Shown piece by piece: positions 21,615-30,532 of a DNA stretch of 57,551 nucleotides. The DNA is taken from positions 289,787 to 347,337 of the forward strand of contig NZ_QNHG01000002.1 of assembly GCF_003290025.1 (NCBI RefSeq), written 5' to 3'. The notes below the pieces were generated by a model, which was not told the DNA's origin, searched no databases, and saw only the letters and a list, made by a program, of their open reading frames with translations. The translations under genes were made by a program, and so were the position numbers. Every line of letters begins with the position of its first letter. Position 1 is the first letter of the stretch. The DNA is from Pseudogemmobacter bohemicus (GTDB lineage: Bacteria > Pseudomonadota > Alphaproteobacteria > Rhodobacterales > Rhodobacteraceae).

Positions 21615-22205
21615 CAGCGCCAGCAACGCCTCATGGCGGCTGATGAAATCGCGGCGCACCTCGGCCGGCGGGCGCAGGCGGATCTCAAGCCCGCGCGCCA
21701 GAGCCGGATCGGGGCGGCCGAAGAAGCGGTTGGCCTCGGTCTCGGCAAAACCGGCGATCTGCACCGCCTCCAGCCAGGCCGAGATATTATCCGCCGCCTT
21801 GACCTGTTTCTTGATCGCGGCGGGCAGCGAGGCAGGCAGGCCAAAGCGCAGATGCACCGCCGCGGTCAGCCTGGTATCCAGCTCGCCATAGGCCGGGCCG
21901 ACCGCCGCTTTGACCGGGCTGATCATATCGCCGATCACATATTCCGGGGCGTCATGCAGCAGCGCCGCCAGCTGCCAGCGCGGCGCGATGCCGGGATTGG
22001 CGCGGGTGAAAATCGTCTCGACCAGCAGCGAGTGTTCGGCCACAGAATAGGGCCAGTCGCCGCGTGTCTGTCCGTTCCAGCGCGCCACAAAGGCAAGGCC
22101 ATGGGCGATATCGGCGATCTCGATATCCATCGGCGTCGGATCCAGCAGGTCAAGCCGGCGCCCTGAAAGCATCCTCTGCCAGGCGCGCGCCTGTTTTGCC
22201 GCCAT
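21603..22205 (-). CDS. HD-domain phosphohydrolase (YfbR-like 5'-deoxynucleotidase)
   Basis: Metal-dependent HD hydrolase, probably acting on deoxynucleoside monophosphates. The metal ligands are visible as SVAEHSLLVE (His), LAALLHDAPEYVIGD (His-Asp) and VKAADN (Asp). Its 200 residues fit the YfbR-like group. The ATG at 22205 is chosen for its AGGAGG site; a longer frame reaching 22961 only runs antisense through ahcY. It overlaps the end of the convergent phosphatase gene by 12 bases. Confidence 0.85.
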   Translation of the reverse strand: MAAKQARAWQRMLSGRRLDLLDPTPMDIEIADIAHGLAFVARWNGQTRGDWPYSVAEHSLLVETIFTRANPGIAPRWQLAALLHDAPEYVIGDMISPVKAAVGPAYGELDTRLTAAVHLRFGLPASLPAAIKKQVKAADNISAWLEAVQIAGFAETEANRFFGRPDPALARGLEIRLRPPAEVRRDFISRHEALLALSAG

Positions 22206-22349
22206 TTCCGCCTCCTGCCGCGCAGATATTACCGGATCAGACCGCTGCGCCGCGTCGTTCCGGCTGTTACCGGCCACCTGTAAAAGCACCTTATTGCCCG
22301 CTTCTGTCGCCGATGGTAAGGGGGCGCCGACAAGGTTCAGGAGAGAAGA

Positions 22350-23750
22350 ATGGCAACGGACTATATCGTCAAGGATATCGGCCTCGCGGAATTCGGCCGC
22401 AAGGAATTGATCATCGCAGAGACCGAAATGCCGGGGCTGATGTCCTGCCGTGAGGAATTCGGCGCGTCGCAGCCGCTGAAAGGCGCGCGCATTGCCGGCT
22501 CGCTCCATATGACGATCCAGACCGGCGTGCTGATCGAGACGCTGAAAGCTCTGGGCGCCGATGTCCGCTGGGCGTCGTGCAACATCTTCTCGACCCAGGA
22601 CCATGCCGCTGCGGCAATCGCAGCCTCGGGCACCCCGGTCTTTGCCGTGAAAGGCGAGAACCTGGAAGAATATTGGGAATATACCGATAAAATCTTCCAG
22701 TTCGGCGGCGAAGGCGGCACCTGCAACATGATCCTCGACGATGGCGGCGACGCCACGCTTTACATCCTGATCGGCGCCCGCGTTGAGGCAGGGGAGACCG
22801 GGCTGATCGAGAACCCCGGCTCGGAAGAGGAAATCTGCCTCTTCAACCAGATCAAAAAGCGCCTTGCCGCGACCCCCGGCTGGTTCACCAAACAACGCGC
22901 CGAGATCAAGGGCGTGTCGGAAGAAACCACCACCGGCGTGCATCGTCTTTATGAGCTGCACAAAAAGGGCCAGCTGCCCTTCCCGGCGATCAACGTCAAT
23001 GACTCGGTCACCAAGTCAAAATTCGACAATAAATACGGCTGCAAGGAATCGCTGGTCGACGGTATCCGTCGCGCCACCGACACCATGCTGGCCGGCAAAG
23101 TCGCGGTCGTCTGCGGCTATGGCGATGTGGGCAAAGGCTCGGCCGCTTCGCTGCTCGGCGCCGGCGCGCGGGTGAAAGTCACCGAAGTCGATCCGATCTG
23201 CGCGCTGCAGGCTGCGATGGACGGGTTCGAGGTCTGCACGCTCGAAGACGCGATTGCCACGGCGGATGTGTTCATCACCACCACCGGCAACAAGGACGTG
23301 ATCCGGCTGGAGCACATGCACGCCATGAAAGACATGGCGATCGTCGGCAACATTGGTCACTTCGACAATGAAATCCAGGTCGCCGCGCTGAAAAACCACA
23401 AATGGACCAATATCAAGGATCAGGTGGATATGATCGAGATGCCCTCGGGCGCCCGGATCATCCTTCTGTCGGAAGGCCGTCTGCTGAACCTCGGCAATGC
23501 GACCGGCCACCCGTCCTTCGTGATGTCGGCATCGTTCACCAACCAGACGCTGGCCCAGATCGAGCTTTGGACCAAGGGGCAGGACTACCAACCCGGCGTC
23601 TATATCCTGCCGAAAACGCTGGATGAGAAAGTGGCCCGCCTGCATCTGAAAAAGATCGGCGTGAAACTGACAGAGCTGAAGCCCGACCAGGCCGCCTATA
23701 TCGGCGTCAATGTCGATGGGCCTTACAAGGCCGAGCATTACCGCTACTGA
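22350..23750 (+). CDS. ahcY: Adenosylhomocysteinase (S-adenosyl-L-homocysteine hydrolase)
   Basis: Splits S-adenosylhomocysteine into adenosine and homocysteine, relieving inhibition of methyltransferases. The NAD-binding loop is [11 protein letters not shown] near residue 254, and conserved substrate and cofactor segments are [14 protein letters not shown] and the C-terminal [10 protein letters not shown]. Its 466 residues include the bacterial insertion. The ATG at 22350 follows AGGAGAG by six bases. I looked for a SAH riboswitch in the 144-base leader and did not recognise one. A strong terminator follows. Confidence 0.97.
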   Translation: MATDYIVKDIGLAEFGRKELIIAETEMPGLMSCREEFGASQPLKGARIAGSLHMTIQTGVLIETLKALGADVRWASCNIFSTQDHAAAAIAASGTPVFAVKGENLEEYWEYTDKIFQFGGEGGTCNMILDDGGDATLYILIGARVEAGETGLIENPGSEEEICLFNQIKKRLAATPGWFTKQRAEIKGVSEETTTGVHRLYELHKKGQLPFPAINVNDSVTKSKFDNKYGCKESLVDGIRRATDTMLAGKVAVVCGYGDVGKGSAASLLGAGARVKVTEVDPICALQAAMDGFEVCTLEDAIATADVFITTTGNKDVIRLEHMHAMKDMAIVGNIGHFDNEIQVAALKNHKWTNIKDQVDMIEMPSGARIILLSEGRLLNLGNATGHPSFVMSASFTNQTLAQIELWTKGQDYQPGVYILPKTLDEKVARLHLKKIGVKLTELKPDQAAYIGVNVDGPYKAEHYRY

Positions 23751-23772
23751 TCCGCACAACCTGCGGCATGCG

Positions 23773-23808
23773 CGCCCCGTCTCTTTCTGAGGCGGGGCGT
23801 CGTTTTTT
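23773..23808 (+). terminator. Rho-independent terminator of ahcY
   Basis: CGCCCCG (23773-23779) pairs with CGGGGCG (23793-23799), extendable to about 10 bp with one wobble pair, and is followed by TTTTTT at 23803-23808. Confidence 0.88.
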
Positions 23809-23891
23809 CCCATTGCCGTTTGGGGCTGACCGCCTAAACTCTGCCCCGGCCCCGCAATGCGGGGATTTCTGGGAAAATAGCGAGGACAGCT

Positions 23892-24233
23892 ATGGGCAAG
23901 CGGGATGAACTGATCGCCAAATATGCGGACGATCTGAAGACTAAATGCGGCGTGACGCCGGATCTCGACCTTCTCACCAAGGTCACCATCGGCTGTGGCC
24001 CGACCATCTACAGCGCGGATGCCTCGACCGTTGCAGCTTCTGACCCGGAAGAGCTGGCCCGCGTCAAGAACAACTTCCTCATCAAAAAGCTGGGCCTGGC
24101 CGACAGCGCCAAACTGGATGAGGGCATCAATGCCGCCATCGAGACCTATGGCAAATCCGAGCGCAACAAGTTCCGCGCCGTGTTCTATTATCTGCTGGTC
24201 AAGCATTTCGGCAAAGAAGCCGCCTATGCCTGA
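23892..24233 (+). CDS. DUF2853 family protein
   Basis: Function unknown. The compact 113-residue, probably cytosolic and mostly helical protein starts MGKRDELIAKYADDLKTKCG and ends KFRAVFYYLLVKHFGKE; these phrases match my memory of DUF2853. An ATG at 23892 follows GAGGACAGCT. It has its own unit between two strong terminators. Confidence 0.8.
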   Translation: MGKRDELIAKYADDLKTKCGVTPDLDLLTKVTIGCGPTIYSADASTVAASDPEELARVKNNFLIKKLGLADSAKLDEGINAAIETYGKSERNKFRAVFYYLLVKHFGKEAAYA

Positions 24234-24283
24234 CATCTGGTCGGGATTGTAACCGTATCAATCCGACAGATTGTCATTCCCGG

Positions 24284-24317
24284 AAAGCCGCGTCATGGTG
24301 ACGCGGCTTTCTGTTTT
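24284..24317 (+). terminator. Rho-independent terminator after the DUF2853 gene
   Basis: A perfect 12-bp stem, AAAGCCGCGTCA (24284-24295) with TGACGCGGCTTT (24299-24310) around TGG, followed by CTGTTTT. The ATG at 24295 lies inside this hairpin, which argues against using it as a start for the transporter. Confidence 0.9.
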
Positions 24318-24330
24318 CGCGCAGGTCGTC

Positions 24331-25533
24331 ATGTCCACCACCAGTCAGAGCGCCGCCCCCGTGGAATCCACGGTCGTTCCGGTCGTGTTCGCCGTCTCAA
24401 TGGGTCATTTTCTCAATGACCTGATGCAGAGCCTGATCCCGGCCTCTTTCCCGCTGTTCGAGCAGAAATTCGGGCTGAGTTTCACTCAGATCGGGCTGAT
24501 CACCCTGGTGTTCCAGGGGGTTGGCTCGATCCTGCAGCCGCTGATCGGATTTTACACCGACCGCCGGCCGATGCCCTATGCGCTGTCGGTGGGGATGTTC
24601 TCGACCGGGATCGGCCTTGTCTCGCTGGCCCATGCGACCAGTTTCGCGATGATCCTGTTCTCGGTGGCGCTGGTGGGGCTGGGTTCGGCGATTTTCCATC
24701 CGGAAAGCTCGCGCATCGCGCGGCTGGCTGCGGGGATGCGGCCGGGCTTTGCGCAAAGCCTGTTCCAGGTCGGCGGCAATGCCGGCACCGCGCTCGGGCC
24801 CCTGGCGGCGGCCTTTATCGTGATGGCCCAGGGGCAGCTTTCGATCCAGCTTTTCGCCGGTGTGGCGCTGGTGGGGATGATTCTTCTCGGCGCGGTCGGG
24901 CGCTGGTATACCCAGGTCGGCGCCGGCCGGCTGGTTGCACGCAAGACCCGGCTGCGCACCGTCGTGCCGCTGCCGCCCGAGGTGGTTCGGCGCGGCATGT
25001 TCCTTCTGATCCTCCTGATGATGTCGAAATTCATCTACTCGGTCAGCTTCTCCAGCTATTACACCTTCTACCTGATGGAGCAGTTTAAGATCACCGCCGA
25101 GAATGCGCAGATCTGCCTTTTCATCTTCCTCTCTGCGGTGGCGGCGGGGACGATCATCGGTGGCCCGATCGGCGATAAGATCGGGCGCAGAAAGGTGATC
25201 CTCTGGTCGATCTTCGGCATTCTGCCGCTGACCGTCATCCTGCCCTGGCTGCCGCTGATCCCGAATGTGATCGTGGCCTCGGTTGCCGGGCTGATGCTCG
25301 CCTCGGCCTTCCCGGCGATGGTTGTCTATGCCCAGGATCTGATGCCGCAAAATACCGGCATGGTGGCTGGGCTCCTGTTCGGCCTGGCCTTTGGCATCGC
25401 AGCCATCGGGGCGGCGGCGCTTGGGGTGCTGGCCGATCAATACGGCATCATCACTGTCTATAAGATCAGCGCCTTCCTGCCGGTGATCGGCGTGGTAGCG
25501 ATCTTCCTGCCCAATCCGCGCGTCACCCATTAA
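24331..25533 (+). CDS. Major facilitator superfamily efflux transporter (fosmidomycin-resistance Fsr-like)
   Basis: Inner-membrane transporter of 400 residues with about twelve hydrophobic segments. Phrases such as GHFLNDLMQSLIPASFPLFEQKFGLSFTQIGLI, FHPESSRIARLAAG and FAQSLFQVGGNAGTALGPL are typical of the fosmidomycin-resistance-type MFS family. The substrate cannot be read from the sequence. I start it at the ATG at 24331 because the upstream in-frame ATG at 24295 lies within a terminator hairpin. Confidence 0.85.
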   Translation: MSTTSQSAAPVESTVVPVVFAVSMGHFLNDLMQSLIPASFPLFEQKFGLSFTQIGLITLVFQGVGSILQPLIGFYTDRRPMPYALSVGMFSTGIGLVSLAHATSFAMILFSVALVGLGSAIFHPESSRIARLAAGMRPGFAQSLFQVGGNAGTALGPLAAAFIVMAQGQLSIQLFAGVALVGMILLGAVGRWYTQVGAGRLVARKTRLRTVVPLPPEVVRRGMFLLILLMMSKFIYSVSFSSYYTFYLMEQFKITAENAQICLFIFLSAVAAGTIIGGPIGDKIGRRKVILWSIFGILPLTVILPWLPLIPNVIVASVAGLMLASAFPAMVVYAQDLMPQNTGMVAGLLFGLAFGIAAIGAAALGVLADQYGIITVYKISAFLPVIGVVAIFLPNPRVTH

Positions 25534-25684
25534 AGGTGCCGGCCCATTGAACGTGTTGGATTTGCGATAAATATTGGGCGCTTCGGATTTGCCCGGGGCG
25601 CCCATTTCTGTCACAGTGATCCTGTCGGCGGCAGAAGCCCGGGACCTCAGATTTCAACACGTGCGGGGAGCATGTGGGGTGGAA

Positions 25685-25714
25685 GGAGGGTCCCGTAGGG
25701 GTGCGGGGCCCTCC
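25685..25714. terminator. Strong GC-rich hairpin between convergent transporter and EVE genes
   Basis: GGAGGGTCCCG (25685-25695) pairs with CGGGGCCCTCC (25704-25714): 11 bp with one G-T pair and an 8-base loop. It has no T-tract. It sits in the 188-base gap 25534-25721 between convergent genes and may terminate both. Nothing else is evident in that gap. Confidence 0.5.
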
Positions 25715-25721
25715 GCTTGGA

Positions 25722-26141
25722 TTACGGATCAACGCCCCCCATGCGGCAGATGATTTCCCATTCCTCGGGGCTGACCGGCTGCACCGAAAGCCGGGTATTG
25801 TTCACCAGAACCATCTTTTCCAGACCAGGTGTCACCTTGGCCTCATCCAGCGTGATGAAGCGCTTCAGGGGTTTGATCGCCCTGATCCAGACGCAGTCCC
25901 AGCGGGGGTCTTCGGTGGTGCTGTCGGGTGTGCTTTCGCGGCAGACTTCGACAATGCCGACCACTTCCTTGCCGATATTCGAGTGGTAGTAAAAGCCGCG
26001 GTCGCCGATCTTCATCGCCCGCATATTGTTGCGCGCCTGGTAGTTGCGCACGCCGTTCCATTCCTCGCCGGTCTCGCCTTTGGCGACCTGCTGATCCCAG
26101 GACCAGGTGTCGGGCTCGGATTTGAAGAGCCAGTAATTCAT
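25722..26141 (-). CDS. EVE domain protein
   Basis: EVE (PUA-like) domains bind modified bases or RNA; the biological role of stand-alone bacterial members is not settled. The 139-residue protein shows the family phrases MNYWLFKSEPDTWSW, WNGVRNYQARNNMRAM and GFYYHSN. The start ATG at 26141 overlaps the stop of the upstream YciI gene by four bases (ATGA), so it is translated from the yciI-gpsA-tsaD side operon. Confidence 0.9.
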   Translation of the reverse strand: MNYWLFKSEPDTWSWDQQVAKGETGEEWNGVRNYQARNNMRAMKIGDRGFYYHSNIGKEVVGIVEVCRESTPDSTTEDPRWDCVWIRAIKPLKRFITLDEAKVTPGLEKMVLVNNTRLSVQPVSPEEWEIICRMGGVDP

Positions 26142-26410
26142 CCGATCACCTTCTTCCATTCGCGGATGGTGACGGTGTCAAACAACCCGGCTTTGGCATA
26201 GGGGTCGGCATCGGCCCAGGCCTGCGCCTGCGCCAGATCGTCAACGGTCAGGATCACCAGGCTGCCGATCATGCCGCCATCCGCATCCAGAAACGGGCCA
26301 GCCATTTCGACAATGCCGCTTTCCGCGATCCAGGCCAGATGGGCGTCACGATTGGCCTTCCGCACCTCAATATGGCCCGCTTTGTCGATGCAGATCAGGG
26401 CTGCGCGCAT
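26138..26410 (-). CDS. YciI family protein
   Basis: Small 90-residue ferredoxin-like fold protein of the YciI (YCII/DGPF) family; members resemble muconolactone isomerase, and most have no known role. The motif AGPFLDADGGMIGSLVILTVDDLAQAQ-type sequence with a conserved His (DAHLAWI) is visible. It lies three bases after gpsA and overlaps the EVE gene by four bases. Confidence 0.85.
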   Translation of the reverse strand: MRAALICIDKAGHIEVRKANRDAHLAWIAESGIVEMAGPFLDADGGMIGSLVILTVDDLAQAQAWADADPYAKAGLFDTVTIREWKKVIG

Positions 26411-26413
26411 GTC

Positions 26414-27364
26414 TCACTCCTGTTTCAGCGGGCGCGACATCAGTTCCCTGACCGCTTCTCCCAGATTGGTTTCGCCGGCGACCAGCCGCGCGACCATAGC
26501 GGTCACCGGCATGTCGATCTCTTTTTCCTGCGCCAGCCGGACCGCCGCGAGCGCTGTGGCGAGGCCTTCGACGGTGGCCTTCGGGGCCTCGCGCCCCTGG
26601 CCAAGCGCCAGCCCATGCGAGAAATTCCGCGATTGTTCCGAGGTGCAGGTCAGGATCAGATCGCCCAGGCCCGAAAGCCCCGCCAGCGTCTCGGCGCGCG
26701 CGCCGAGCGCCACGGCGAGCCGGCTCATCTCGGCATAGCCGCGCGTGATCAGCGCCGCGCGGGCGGAATCGCCGAAACCTGCACCGATCACCACGCCTGC
26801 GGCAATCGCGATCACGTTTTTCAGCGCGCCGCCCAGCTGCACGCCGGTTACATCGTCGCTGCGGTAAAGCCGCAGCGACTGGGTGGAAAGCAGATGCTGC
26901 AGCGCCTCGGCGCGTGGGCCGTCGCAGGCCAGCGTCAGCGCGGTCGGCAGGCCGCGCGCGATATCGACGGCAAAGCTCGGGCCGGTCAGCACGGCTTTGG
27001 CGGCCAGCGCGCCGGCGGCTGTCATCACCTCGGCCGGGCCTTGCAGAGTGGTCAGGTCGATGCCCTTGGAACAGGCGACAAGATCGGTGCGCAAGAGCTG
27101 CGGCGCATCTGACAGAAAGCCGCGCATCGCCTGCATCGGCATCGCCAGCAGCACCGCCTCGCACCTCGCGAGGTCTGACAGATCATCGTGGATCGCGATG
27201 CGTTCGGGCAGCGTGATCCCCGGCAGTTTCGCCGCCTCGCGGCTTGCTCGCATCGCCTCGCGCGCGGCGGCATCCCGCGCCCAGAGCCGCACTTCGCGCC
27301 CATCGGCGGCGAGCGTCACCGCCAGCGCCGTCCCGAATGCGCCAGCGCCTGCAATTCCGATCAT
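26414..27364 (-). CDS. gpsA: Glycerol-3-phosphate dehydrogenase [NAD(P)+]
   Basis: Reduces dihydroxyacetone phosphate to sn-glycerol 3-phosphate for phospholipid synthesis. The Rossmann loop is [13 protein letters not shown] at residues 3-15. The catalytic lysine region appears as [17 protein letters not shown], and the sequence [10 protein letters not shown]-like ([15 protein letters not shown]) follows. The 316-residue length is normal. The start overlaps the tsaD stop by four bases (ATGA). Confidence 0.96.
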   Translation of the reverse strand: MIGIAGAGAFGTALAVTLAADGREVRLWARDAAAREAMRASREAAKLPGITLPERIAIHDDLSDLARCEAVLLAMPMQAMRGFLSDAPQLLRTDLVACSKGIDLTTLQGPAEVMTAAGALAAKAVLTGPSFAVDIARGLPTALTLACDGPRAEALQHLLSTQSLRLYRSDDVTGVQLGGALKNVIAIAAGVVIGAGFGDSARAALITRGYAEMSRLAVALGARAETLAGLSGLGDLILTCTSEQSRNFSHGLALGQGREAPKATVEGLATALAAVRLAQEKEIDMPVTAMVARLVAGETNLGEAVRELMSRPLKQE

Positions 27365-28443
27365 GCCTTCGCCCCCCTTTTGCCAGATCCCAGCATCGGT
27401 GCGGCGGCCTCGTCAAGCGGCCAGCGCGACCGCGCCGGCATATCCGCACCATCGGCCGCGCCCGCCAGATGGAGCTCGATCCCGGCCCAGGCGATCATGG
27501 CGCCATTATCGGTGCAAAGCCGCAGCGGAGGCGCCAGAAAGCGTGCGCCTGCGCTTTCACAAACCGTCTCTAACCTTGCCCGAATGGCCTGATTTGCCGC
27601 AACGCCGCCAGCCACGGCCAGCACGGGCGCAGGGAAGATCTCCAGCGCGCGGCGGGTCTTTTCCGCCAGAACCGAGGCCACCGCCTCCTGAAATCCGGCG
27701 CAAAGATCGCGGCGATCCTGGAGCATCAGCCCGCCTTTCTCCGTGATGATCGCATCGCGCGCGCGCAGCACGGCGGTCTTCAGCCCCGAGAAAGACAGAT
27801 CGCAGCCCGGCCGGTCCAGCAGCGGGCGCGGGAAACGGAAGCGCTTCGCATCACCCAGGGCAGCTTCGCGTTCGACATGCGGGCCACCGGGTTGCGGCAG
27901 GCCAAGGAGCTTTGCGATCTTGTCAAAAGCCTCGCCCGGGGCATCGTCGATGGTCGAACCCAGCCGGCGGAATGTCTCCGGCCCCTTGATCGCCAGAAAC
28001 TGGCAATGGCCGCCCGAGACCAGCAGCATCAGATAGGGGTAAGCGATGCCATCGGTCAGGCGCGGAGTCAGCGCATGGCCGGCCAGATGGTTGACGGCGA
28101 CCAGCGGAAGGCCGGTGGCGGCAGAAAGCCCGCGCGCCAGCATCAGCCCCGAAAGAAGCCCGCCGATCAGCCCTGGCCCTGCCGTCACCGCGATGCCGTC
28201 CAGATCCTGCATCCCCAGCCCGGCCTCGCGCAAAGCGGCTTCGACGGCATGGTCCAGCCGCTCGGCATGGGCGCGGGCGGCGATTTCGGGCACCACGCCG
28301 CCAAAGGGCGCATGGAGGGTCGCCTGGCCCTCGACCACGGAAGACAGGATCTCGGCCGCGCCTGTGGCATGGCGCCGCACGACCGCCGCTGCCGTATCAT
28401 CGCAGCTGGATTCAATCCCCAGAAAGATCGTCGTTTCCGTCAT
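27361..28443 (-). CDS. tsaD: tRNA N6-adenosine threonylcarbamoyltransferase TsaD
   Basis: Transfers the threonylcarbamoyl group to A37 of tRNAs that read ANN codons. The metal-binding histidines are in [10 protein letters not shown], the N-terminus is [15 protein letters not shown], and [11 protein letters not shown] and GVAANQAIR are ASKHA-fold nucleotide-binding motifs. Its 360 residues are normal. It heads the tsaD-gpsA-yciI-EVE run and is divergent from hemD. Confidence 0.96.
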   Translation of the reverse strand: MTETTIFLGIESSCDDTAAAVVRRHATGAAEILSSVVEGQATLHAPFGGVVPEIAARAHAERLDHAVEAALREAGLGMQDLDGIAVTAGPGLIGGLLSGLMLARGLSAATGLPLVAVNHLAGHALTPRLTDGIAYPYLMLLVSGGHCQFLAIKGPETFRRLGSTIDDAPGEAFDKIAKLLGLPQPGGPHVEREAALGDAKRFRFPRPLLDRPGCDLSFSGLKTAVLRARDAIITEKGGLMLQDRRDLCAGFQEAVASVLAEKTRRALEIFPAPVLAVAGGVAANQAIRARLETVCESAGARFLAPPLRLCTDNGAMIAWAGIELHLAGAADGADMPARSRWPLDEAAAPMLGSGKRGAKA

Positions 28444-28570
28444 GTTCCCGCCACGGTGCCTGGCTGTATCCGGGCCGCGCGGCTTGTGGCGCGGCCCCCG
28501 ATGCAGGTAGCATTGGCCCTGGCATCAGACAATGCCGGAAGACAAAGCCAGCCAGGAGAGGCCCCGGCTC

Positions 28571-29293
28571 ATGCCGCCCCAGATGATCCTGAACACCCGC
28601 CCCGAGCCGCAGGCCAGCCGTTTCGCCACTGAGCTCGGTACCGTATTCGGGGGGAGGGCCGAGGTGCTCACCGCGCCGCTGATGCGGGTGGAATTCCTGC
28701 CCCTGGCGGTCCCCAGGGGTGATTTCCAGGCGCTGGTTCTGACATCCGAGGCCGGAGCCCTGGCGGCGCAGCGGTTGCTGGATGAGGGTGAAACCCTTCC
28801 GAAACGCGCCTTCTGCGTCGGGGACCGCACGGCAGAAGTGGCCGATCAGGCCGGGTTAGAGACTGTTTCTGCCAGGGGCGATGCCGGCGATCTGGTGCGG
28901 CTGATCACCTCGCACCAGGCGGATCCGCTGCTGTATCTGCATGGCGAGGACCGCGCGGCGGATCTCCAGGCCGCGCTGGCGCCTTTGGGGCGGCGGGTGG
29001 TCTCGCTGGTGGGTTACCGCCAGCAGCCCCAGGCGCTGACTGTCGAGGCGCGTGCGGCGCTCGCCTCGGGTCGTCGGCTGATCCTGCCGCTTTTCTCGCC
29101 GCGCTCGGTGCGGATCTTTCTGGCGGAGGCGGGGGATATGCCGCTGGCGCATCTGCAGCCGGTGGTGATCAGCGAGAATGCGCGGCTGATTCTGCCCGAG
29201 CCTCTGGCCGCCCGGGCGGAACTGGCGGTGCGCCCCGACGGTCCGTCGATGATCGCAGCGATTGCGCGCTGCTTTCCTCCGCCAGTGACCTGA
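28571..29293 (+). CDS. hemD: Uroporphyrinogen-III synthase
   Basis: Cyclises hydroxymethylbilane with D-ring inversion in heme synthesis. Sequence conservation in this family is low. I rely on MILNTRPEPQASRFA at the N-terminus, VLTSEAGALAAQRL, FCVGDRTAEVA and the C-terminal RPDGPSMIAAI, plus the context upstream of mic60 and hemY. It has 240 residues from the ATG at 28571, which follows AGGAGAGG; an ATG at 28532 is also in frame. Confidence 0.85.
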   Translation: MPPQMILNTRPEPQASRFATELGTVFGGRAEVLTAPLMRVEFLPLAVPRGDFQALVLTSEAGALAAQRLLDEGETLPKRAFCVGDRTAEVADQAGLETVSARGDAGDLVRLITSHQADPLLYLHGEDRAADLQAALAPLGRRVVSLVGYRQQPQALTVEARAALASGRRLILPLFSPRSVRIFLAEAGDMPLAHLQPVVISENARLILPEPLAARAELAVRPDGPSMIAAIARCFPPPVT

Positions 29294-29394
29294 ATCTGGG
29301 GTGAACTGCGGGTTGAACAGAGGGGCCCCTGGCGCTTACCTTGCAGGCTGATCGCCATGCGCTGATCGGACCTTGACTGGCGGAGTGACCCTGA

Positions 29395-30522
29395 ATGGCA
29401 GAGGAAGAAAAGCCGGCCCCGGTTCCGGAAAATGCCGGAGCGGCAGTGCCCGAACCGGTGCTGGCGCAGGAGCCGCTGGCAGAACCCGTCGTTGAGCCAG
29501 CCCTTGCGCAAGAGGCAGGCGAGCCTGCCGATACGGGCATTCATCGCCCGCAGCCCCTTCGACGGGGCGGCTTTGTCGCGCCTTTTCTGGGCGGCGTGGC
29601 GGCCGCGGCGCTTGGCTTTGGCCTGTCGCATTTCAACGTCTTTGGCCTGCGCGCCGATCTCGATACCGCAGCGATCACCGCCGATATCGCGCGACTTGAA
29701 ACACAGATCACCAGCCAGGCCGGGACCACCGCTGCCGCTTTGGCAAAGGCCGGGGACGCGGCGGCGGCGGCCAATTCTGCGGTCGGTGCGACGGATGAAA
29801 AGCTGGCTGCTCTGGTCACGCGGCTGGATGGCCTTGACCAGCAGATCCGCGCCCAGGCCGAGGCTTTGCCCGATGGAACCATCCCGCCCGCCGCCTTTGC
29901 CGCGCTGAAAGCCGAGGTCGATGCGCTGAAAGCCGCGCCCGCCGGCCCGCTGGATGCTGATGCCTTGCGCCAGCAGATCGAGGCCGGGCTTGATGCCCGC
30001 GCGGCGGAAGTCGCGGCCGAAGCCGAACGCACGGCCGAGGCCACCCGCCAGGCCGCCCTGCACGATGCCGCCTGGATCGCGCTGAACGAGGCGGTGAAGA
30101 ACGGCCAGCCCTATGCCGATTCGCTGACGGCGCTTGGCGCGACCGGCGTGCCCGAGGCGCTGGCTGCCCATGCCGCGACCGGCCTGCCGGGCGTGACGCA
30201 ACTGACCGAGAGCTTCCCCGAAGCGGCGCGCCTCGCGCTTGAGGCCTCGCTGCGCGCCGATGAGGGCGGCGGGTTCGGCGACCGCGCGCTGTCGCTTTTG
30301 CGTGTCACCACCGGCCAGCGCTCGCTGACGCCGCAGGAGGGGCCGGATCCTGATGCCGTGCTGTCGCGCGCCGAAGCTGCCGTGCAGGCCGGCGATCTGC
30401 CGGCGGCGCTGAGCGAGTTGCAGGGCCTTCCACCCGATGGTCAGGCTGCGATGGCCCCCTGGGTGGCGCAGGCCCAGGCCCGCATTGATGCCGAAGCGGC
30501 GCTGGCCGCGCTGAAGCCGTAA
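29395..30522 (+). CDS. Alphaproteobacterial Mic60 / mitofilin-like inner membrane protein
   Basis: Probable homologue of the mitochondrial cristae-junction protein Mic60. It has a short acidic, proline-rich cytoplasmic N-terminus (residues 1-57), one transmembrane helix (FVAPFLGGVAAAALGFGL, about 62-79), a long periplasmic coiled-coil rich in Ala and Glu (about 85-235) and a C-terminal mitofilin signature region (LPAALSELQGLPPDGQAAMAPWVAQAQ). It has 375 residues. The place between hemD and hemY is where this family is found in Rhodobacter relatives. Expected role: membrane curvature and contact with the outer membrane. Confidence 0.85.
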   Translation: MAEEEKPAPVPENAGAAVPEPVLAQEPLAEPVVEPALAQEAGEPADTGIHRPQPLRRGGFVAPFLGGVAAAALGFGLSHFNVFGLRADLDTAAITADIARLETQITSQAGTTAAALAKAGDAAAAANSAVGATDEKLAALVTRLDGLDQQIRAQAEALPDGTIPPAAFAALKAEVDALKAAPAGPLDADALRQQIEAGLDARAAEVAAEAERTAEATRQAALHDAAWIALNEAVKNGQPYADSLTALGATGVPEALAAHAATGLPGVTQLTESFPEAARLALEASLRADEGGGFGDRALSLLRVTTGQRSLTPQEGPDPDAVLSRAEAAVQAGDLPAALSELQGLPPDGQAAMAPWVAQAQARIDAEAALAALKP

Positions 30523-30532
30523 GGAGGGCATC

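Noticed and set aside
22206-22349. Possible SAH riboswitch before ahcY
   Set aside because: I could not find the conserved pseudoknot segments; only a normal ribosome site is seen.
21603-22961. A long N-terminal extension of the HD hydrolase through the ahcY start
   Set aside because: The extension is antisense to ahcY and the hydrolase has a proper AGGAGG site at 22205.
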